Source of the DNA: Nitrosopumilaceae archaeon
GTDB lineage: Archaea; Thermoproteota; Nitrososphaeria; Nitrososphaerales; Nitrosopumilaceae
DNA length: 9,008 nucleotides
Direction of reading: 5' to 3'
Assembly: GCA_030697975.1 (NCBI GenBank)
Contig: JAUYOQ010000008.1
Coordinates: forward strand, 1-9,008
In this document: positions 6,074-9,008 of the stretch, in pieces
Layout: the number at the start of each line of letters is the position of its first letter
Numbering within the stretch: the stretch's first letter is position 1
Position numbers and translations under genes: made by a program
The notes under the pieces: model-generated
Seen by the model: the letters and a program-made list of their open reading frames with translations, nothing else
Database searches by the model: none
Told to the model about the DNA's origin: nothing

Positions 6074-6296
6074 CAACTGTACTTTTTTTGCCTAGCTATA
6101 AAATCAAATGAAATTATTGAAAAATCCTATTATTCTATTAATACCGCCTATGATGGCCTTGATATAATCAAGCATATCGTTTCCCTAGATTAGCGGCTAG
6201 TCTTCAAATTTGATAATAAGCTGTTACTTTGATGTATTTTACTAATTATATACAATCAGTACACAATTTTCTTAAAAGTAATTTTGCATTAAAATT

Positions 6297-6599
6297 TTAT
6301 CTATATTCAAACAAGGCGTTCCATCGTGCCAGCCAGTTAATGACTTCGGCATAATAGGCGGTTTTAAAAGTCATCTCCATTATTCTTTTTCTAAAATCAA
6401 TGTATTGTTTTCTACTCCAGGTATCTAGGGCGACTTTACGGAATTCCTTGTCGTATAAAGTTCTGTGAAGCTCGTCTTCAACATTTTCATCGTGAGCTGG
6501 TTGATTGCCTTCCTCTTTCCAGTAAAGCCATTTACTATATTCGTCTTGAGCCCATGAAGAAAGGGTTTCAGGTACTTGAGGATGTTTCTTATTCATCAT
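6297..6599 (-). CDS. Trp-rich unknown protein, 100 aa
   Basis: Not recognised. The protein is hydrophilic and predicted all-helical, with six tryptophans (W16, W24, W27, W61, W89, W93) and many Tyr residues, for example EYSKWLYWKEEG, FRKVALDTWSRKQYIDFRKRI and EVINWLARWNALFEYR. There is no signal peptide, Cys or membrane segment. Aromatic residues spaced along helices suggest a packed helical bundle or a binding surface. The start codon is one of two tandem ATGs (6599 or 6596). A good TATA box lies 33 nt upstream, which argues that the gene is expressed. It is divergent from the O-methyltransferase gene. Confidence 0.7.
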   Translation of the reverse strand: MMNKKHPQVPETLSSWAQDEYSKWLYWKEEGNQPAHDENVEDELHRTLYDKEFRKVALDTWSRKQYIDFRKRIMEMTFKTAYYAEVINWLARWNALFEYR

Positions 6600-6627
6600 A
6601 ACACATGCAAAATACTAGCATTGCACG

Positions 6628-6636
6628 CTTTTATAC
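6628..6636 (-). promoter_or_regulatory. TATA box of the Trp-rich gene
   Basis: GTATAAAAG on the minus strand is a near-consensus archaeal TATA box centred about 33 nt before ATG 6599, predicting a leader of only a few bases. Confidence 0.6.
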
Positions 6637-6689
6637 TCGTGTAGAAAGCGCATTCCACCTTTTCGGATAGCTGGCACCATTATATTAAC

Positions 6690-6699
6690 AGCTCGAGCT
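6690..6699. repeat. Palindrome AGCTCGAGCT in the divergent spacer
   Basis: A perfect 10-bp GC-rich palindrome in otherwise AT-rich DNA lies 8 bp upstream of the methyltransferase TATA box, between two divergent genes. It is placed like an operator, but no copy was seen elsewhere. Confidence 0.4.
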
Positions 6700-6706
6700 T
6701 GAATGA

Positions 6707-6716
6707 TTTTTAATTA
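6707..6716 (+). promoter_or_regulatory. TATA box of the O-methyltransferase gene
   Basis: TTTTTAATTA (within the A/T-rich run continuing to 6719) is centred about 29 nt before TTG 6741. It supports a leaderless transcript beginning close to that TTG. Confidence 0.5.
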
Positions 6717-6740
6717 AATCAAATAAAATAGTAAACCATA

Positions 6741-7367
6741 TTGGAACAAAAAATAGAACAAGTTATTTTACGACTCCAAAAACAAGCCGATTACGAAAAT
6801 CAACACAAAGACAAAATCGATCATGAAAAAAGAATGCTTGCTATCACAAAAGAGACAGCGATGTTCTATAACATATTGCTAAAGGCAGTAAAGGCAAAAA
6901 AGATTCTTGAAATTGGACTATCAACAGGTTACTCAACTCTATGGTTTGCAGACGCAGTTATTTACAACACCAAAAAAACTGAAAGACAAAACGCCATAAT
7001 TACTATTGAACAGAGCAAATACAAAATACAGTTCGCCAAAAAGAATTTTGAAGAGGCCAGCGTTTTAGAAATAATTGATATCAAAGAAGGAATAGCAAAA
7101 GATATTCTATCTGATTTATCCAAAAAATTTGAAAAAAGACAAGACTTGTTTGACTTTGTGTTTATCGACGCAGATAAGGAAAACAGCATCAGCTATTTTG
7201 AAACCTGTCTTCCTATGGTAAAAAAAGGGGGCATAATAGCAGCAGATAACATTCTTGATAATGATGATATGAAAAAATATGCAAAATACGCACAAAAAAA
7301 GCCAGATGTTATCTCAGTTACAATACCGATAGGATGGGGCGAAGAAATTACATTCAAAACAAAATAA
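6741..7367 (+). CDS. SAM-dependent O-methyltransferase, COMT-like (class I), 208 aa
   Basis: A cytoplasmic class I methyltransferase of the small O-methyltransferase family (methyltransf_3/COMT-like). SAM motif I is ILEIGLSTGYST (55-66), with the acidic E90 after strand 2 (IITIEQS). FVFIDADKEN (139-148) and GGIIAADN (163-170) supply the acidic and Asn residues (D143/D145, D169, N170) that bind the divalent metal in this family. The end IPIGWGEEITFK matches the usual final strands, so the protein is complete. The substrate, perhaps a catechol-like or other hydroxylated small molecule, is unknown. The start is TTG 6741: the next in-frame Met is residue 32 and would remove the conserved N-terminal helix that contains RMLAIT. 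It has no obvious operon partner. Confidence 0.88.
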   Translation: MEQKIEQVILRLQKQADYENQHKDKIDHEKRMLAITKETAMFYNILLKAVKAKKILEIGLSTGYSTLWFADAVIYNTKKTERQNAIITIEQSKYKIQFAKKNFEEASVLEIIDIKEGIAKDILSDLSKKFEKRQDLFDFVFIDADKENSISYFETCLPMVKKGGIIAADNILDNDDMKKYAKYAQKKPDVISVTIPIGWGEEITFKTK

Positions 7368-7387
7368 AGTAACACAAATCTGGAATC

Positions 7388-7405
7388 ATCAAAATTTGAT
7401 CAAAT
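7388..7405. repeat. Overlapping palindromes upstream of the membrane Ig-like protein gene
   Basis: ATTTGATCAAAT (7394-7405) is a perfect 12-bp palindrome containing TTTGATCAAA. It overlaps ATCAAA-A-TTTGAT (7388-7400). The pair lies about 70-85 bp before ATG 7474 and after the methyltransferase stop. Confidence 0.5.
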
Positions 7406-7473
7406 AAGACATACCTAATCTTTAAGAACTTTTAATCCTACAAAGAAAATACGCATTTATGTGATATCAAGAA

Positions 7474-8283
7474 ATGGCAGATTATATCATAAAAGACATT
7501 GAAGAGCTTATCAAATCAAACAGAGGAGATTTGCAACGACTCAGCCACATCAAGGATGATTTTGAAAAAACCAAGATCATAACACTGTCTGACAGAAAGT
7601 ATGTGGAATCTTTAGCATCTAGATATCTAAAAGAAGCGCCGAAAGAGAAAAAAAGAGATTTTATGAAATCATTTCAGGAGCTATCATTTAAGAAACCTAG
7701 GATGCCAGAACCCACAAAGGAATCTCTAAAACCACAAACTCAAGAATCTGCAACCCCAAAGACAGAACAAACAAAATTGGCCGAAGTTAAATCAGATAGT
7801 AAATACTCGGTGCAAAAAAGCCAACAACAATCCTCACTATTTGCAAAACAAAGAGATTGGAAACCAACTGGCAGCATGTCATCAAAAAAAATTCTACTTA
7901 TTGTAGCTCCTATAGTTGTAGCAATGATAACAATAGGTATAGCAGCTACTCAATTTGATCTTGGTGATTTTTCAAATCCAATTAATACAACAACAAAGAC
8001 TACAGGACTCTCAATAGCTACAGATCAGCGTTCATACAACAAAGGTGATATTATTTCGATTTCTGGAACCTCCGAGGCGTCAGCTGGAAACGAGATCAAG
8101 TTGTCAATTCAAAACCCTGATGGGAAATTAGTCTGGTCTGAAAATGTAAAAATAAAAAGCAACGGCAAGTTTTCAACGCTTTTGATTGCAGCAGGCGCTG
8201 GCTGGAATGCTGATGGCGAGTATACGCTAAATGCAGAGCATGGAAGTTTAACAAACCAGCTAAAATTTGATTTTGAAGCATAA
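7474..8283 (+). CDS. Single-pass membrane protein with cytoplasmic helical domain and external Ig-like domain, 269 aa
   Basis: Residues 1-73 form a charged helical domain (IIKDIEELIKSNRGDLQRLSH, DRKYVESLASRYLKEAP). A Pro/Gln/Lys/Thr-rich linker (about 74-135) leads to one membrane segment (about 140-158, ILLIVAPIVVAMITIGIAA). After a Thr-rich stalk there is a beta-sandwich (about 178-268) with the pattern SYNKGDIISISGTSEAS, IKLSIQNPDGKLVW, NGKFSTLLIAA and ADGEYTLNAEHG. This is a fold repeatedly found in thaumarchaeal surface proteins. Basic residues before the segment suggest N-inside, C-outside. It may link a cytoplasmic partner to the cell envelope; no enzyme motif is seen. The gene ends on one arm of a perfect hairpin shared with the convergent zinc-finger gene. 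Confidence 0.85.
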   Translation: MADYIIKDIEELIKSNRGDLQRLSHIKDDFEKTKIITLSDRKYVESLASRYLKEAPKEKKRDFMKSFQELSFKKPRMPEPTKESLKPQTQESATPKTEQTKLAEVKSDSKYSVQKSQQQSSLFAKQRDWKPTGSMSSKKILLIVAPIVVAMITIGIAATQFDLGDFSNPINTTTKTTGLSIATDQRSYNKGDIISISGTSEASAGNEIKLSIQNPDGKLVWSENVKIKSNGKFSTLLIAAGAGWNADGEYTLNAEHGSLTNQLKFDFEA

Positions 8284-8300
8284 ACTAGATTAGTTTATGC
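8278..8300. terminator. Perfect 10-bp hairpin over both convergent stop codons
   Basis: GCATAAACTA, loop GAT, TAGTTTATGC is an uninterrupted 10-bp inverted repeat. The TAA of the membrane protein gene (8281-8283) lies in one arm and the TAA of the C2H2 gene (8295-8297, minus) in the other. It can fold in either transcript and probably marks 3' ends for both genes. Confidence 0.6.
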
Positions 8301-8417
8301 CATTGCGATTTTTATTTTCTGAGATGGATGATTTGATATTTTTTTGTGGATTTCAGCATGGTCTTCCTCTTTGAAGATCAGTTCGCATCTATAACACTTC
8401 CACGCTGTTGTAGTCAT
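8295..8417 (-). CDS. 40-aa C2H2 zinc-finger protein
   Basis: Translation from ATG 8417 gives a 40-residue protein starting MTTTAWKCYRCELIFKEEDH. The spacing C8-x2-C11-x12-H24-x5-H30, with F15 four residues after the second Cys, is a textbook classical C2H2 finger. The zinc-bound beta-beta-alpha unit is almost the entire protein, and a short basic tail (SQKIKIAMA) follows. Single-finger mini-proteins are widespread in archaea and may bind nucleic acid or protein. An in-frame TTG three bases upstream is possible but less likely. A TATA-like box lies about 27 nt upstream. The gene is convergent with the membrane protein gene, separated by 11 bp inside a hairpin. Confidence 0.8.
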   Translation of the reverse strand: MTTTAWKCYRCELIFKEEDHAEIHKKISNHPSQKIKIAMA

Positions 8418-8440
8418 CAAATACCATTATACAATTTCTG

Positions 8441-8448
8441 TATTTAAC
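8441..8448 (-). promoter_or_regulatory. TATA-like box of the C2H2 gene
   Basis: GTTAAATA on the minus strand is centred about 27 nt before ATG 8417. Confidence 0.4.
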
Positions 8449-8523
8449 ATTCACGAATCTTTTATCCATTTTACAATTACATTTTTCAAAATCTAAAACA
8501 GACAGACAAAGGAGTGGGAATCT

Positions 8524-8533
8524 TTTTTAATCC
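8524..8533 (+). promoter_or_regulatory. TATA-like box before the candidate structured RNA
   Basis: TTTTTTAATC (about 8523-8532) is centred some 26 nt before 8554. The strong stem described next begins at 8555, so the box sits at the correct distance for a transcript starting with the stem. Confidence 0.4.
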
Positions 8534-8553
8534 TTGTTTAACGAAAGTTGTCT

Positions 8554-8715
8554 TAGTAGGCAAGCAGGTTCACATAATGTGTGAGCCTCAATCTCACGCA
8601 AAAGATCGTCCTACTTGCCTAGTCGATATAATATGTGAAAATTCCTAAAAAGGAATACGTAGGATTTCTACTATTTGCAGTAGGCAAAGCTACTATGATT
8701 TGGTTTTGATTTTAA
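8554..8715 (+). ncRNA. Candidate structured RNA with competing stems
   Basis: No protein is evident here. AGTAGGCAAGCAGG (8555-8568) pairs with CCTACTTGCCTAGT (8610-8623) in a 14-position stem with two mismatches. Enclosed is GTGTGAG (8579-8585) with CTCACGC (8593-8599), 7 bp with one G-U and a 7-nt loop. Alternatively GGTTCACA (8567-8574) pairs with TGTGAGCC (8580-8587), 8 bp with one G-U, which excludes the former. Farther on are ATTCCT-AAAA-AGGAAT (8641-8656) and TTTGC-AGTAG-GCAAA (8674-8688), then a T-rich tract (8699-8714). It is not a tRNA: no TTCRA T-loop, and no U33-equivalent in the 7-nt loop. RNase P and C/D-box motifs were not seen. Transcription and strand are inferred from the TATA-like box. 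Confidence 0.4.
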
Positions 8716-8747
8716 AAGAAAAACACTAGATTAAAAACATCTGTTTG

Positions 8748-8852
8748 TTAGTATGAAAAATCGTACTTGCAGTTTGTACATTTTGAACCCAAGCTGAAAT
8801 ATTTCTTACATTTTGGACATGTCATGTATAATAGCTCGTAATTTTGTTTCAT
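8748..8852 (-). CDS. 34-aa zinc-ribbon protein
   Basis: Translation from ATG 8852 gives 34 residues containing TCPKCKKYFSLGSKCTNCKY. The four cysteines C12-x2-C15-x9-C25-x2-C28 form a classic zinc ribbon that is essentially the whole protein. An in-frame TGA six bases upstream of the ATG rules out a longer form. Such mini-ribbons usually mediate protein or nucleic-acid contacts, and the partner is unknown. A TATA-like box lies about 25 nt upstream, and T runs on the minus strand just beyond the stop (about 8714-8737) could end transcription, convergent with the candidate RNA. Confidence 0.78.
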   Translation of the reverse strand: MKQNYELLYMTCPKCKKYFSLGSKCTNCKYDFSY

Positions 8853-8873
8853 ATTTCATTACAGTCAAGACTT

Positions 8874-8881
8874 GTTTATTT
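8874..8881 (-). promoter_or_regulatory. TATA-like box of the zinc-ribbon gene
   Basis: AAATAAAC on the minus strand is centred about 25 nt before ATG 8852. Confidence 0.4.
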
Positions 8882-8905
8882 TTGATAAAAGGAAAATTTA
8901 CCTTT

Positions 8906-9008
8906 CTAGGATTTTAATAAATGGCAAGAACAGTCACACTTTGAGACAAGATGAGGTGTATGGGAAGATTCTACATGAGTATGTTGTACTTTATGGTTTT
9001 TTTGACAC
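8906..9008 (-). CDS. Possible C-terminal end of a His/Cys-rich protein (partial)
   Basis: On the minus strand a frame is open from the window edge to TAG 8906-8908, giving 33 residues that end KCDCSCHLLKS. Six histidines and four cysteines in so short a piece, with the C-x-C-x-C-H cluster, suggest a metal-binding tail. The start lies outside the window, so the call is tentative. A competing plus-strand frame opens at ATG 8951 (a Met-rich hydrophobic start) with a TATA-like TTTTAATAAA about 34 nt upstream. Only one of the two is likely real. Confidence 0.4.
   Translation of the reverse strand, partial: CQKNHKVQHTHVESSHTPHLVSKCDCSCHLLKS

Larger units (their letters stand above)
6019..6296. other. 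Gene-poor spacer with small palindromes
   Basis: This 278-bp stretch has no convincing gene. It holds a 6-bp hairpin CTTGAT-ATA-ATCAAG (6158-6172), an imperfect palindrome GATTAGCGGCTAGTC (6188-6202), and a TATA-like CTATAAAAT on the plus strand at about 6096-6104 with no obvious gene behind it. A 23-codon minus-strand reading frame (6104-6175) encodes a hydrophobic amphipathic peptide but is too short to call. No tRNA signature was found. Confidence 0.5.

Noticed and set aside
6108..6167. Plus-strand 19-codon hydrophobic peptide starting MKLLKNPIILL
   Set aside because: The TATA-like box lies only about 8 bases before the ATG, so a transcript from it would start inside the frame; it is opposite another short frame in AT-rich DNA.
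8389..8469. Minus-strand 26-codon frame starting MDKRFVNVKYRN
   Set aside because: It overlaps the better supported C2H2 gene in another frame and has no motif.
8555..8623. tRNA-like appearance: 7-bp outer arm (AGGCAAG with CTTGCCT) and a stem with a 7-nt loop
   Set aside because: There is no TTCRA T-loop, no D-loop GG pattern, and the base before the would-be anticodon is C instead of U on the plus strand; the minus strand is no better.

Overview
The window is AT-rich archaeal DNA, most likely from an ammonia-oxidising thaumarchaeon (Nitrososphaerota, Nitrosopumilus-like). The evidence is an Alba chromatin protein with the Sso10b-type IGKKP motif, a UbiD-family decarboxylase of the archaeal type, a free-standing Lrp/AsnC ligand-binding domain, several exported Ig-like proteins of a style common in this phylum, tiny zinc-finger proteins, and TATA-like boxes about 22-35 nt before many start codons, which suggests leaderless or near-leaderless transcripts. 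No tRNA, rRNA, insertion sequence or CRISPR array was seen.

Left part (1-2320): the end of an unknown gene overlaps a UbiD-family decarboxylase, followed by an 80-aa Lrp/AsnC-type effector-binding protein. These face a minus-strand pair: a 63-aa Cys-containing protein and a 141-aa exported Ig-like protein.

Middle (2395-6018): the alba gene carries an N-terminal tail made of in-frame 30-bp tandem repeats. It is followed by two small unknown genes that look co-transcribed and by a membrane-anchored unknown protein. Convergent to these, on the minus strand, lie a radical SAM enzyme with a second Cys-rich C-terminal cluster and a large exported protein with a carboxypeptidase-regulatory-like domain plus coiled coil.

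Right part (6019-9008): a 278-bp gene-poor spacer, a Trp-rich 100-aa unknown protein (minus), a COMT-like O-methyltransferase (plus), and a membrane protein with a cytoplasmic N-terminal region and an external Ig-like domain (plus). The last 725 bases have no long gene but are not empty. They hold a 40-aa C2H2 zinc-finger gene, a 34-aa zinc-ribbon gene, the possible end of a His/Cys-rich gene, and between them a promoter-preceded region with mutually exclusive stems that is a good candidate for an undescribed structured RNA.

The genes do not form one pathway. The window reads as a core-genome stretch with separate small transcription units: isoprenoid or prenyl-FMN metabolism, chromatin, cell-surface proteins and small regulators. 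The best leads are the candidate RNA near 8554-8715, the repeat-expanded Alba tail, the perfect hairpin shared by two convergent stop codons at 8278-8300, and the orphan radical SAM enzyme.
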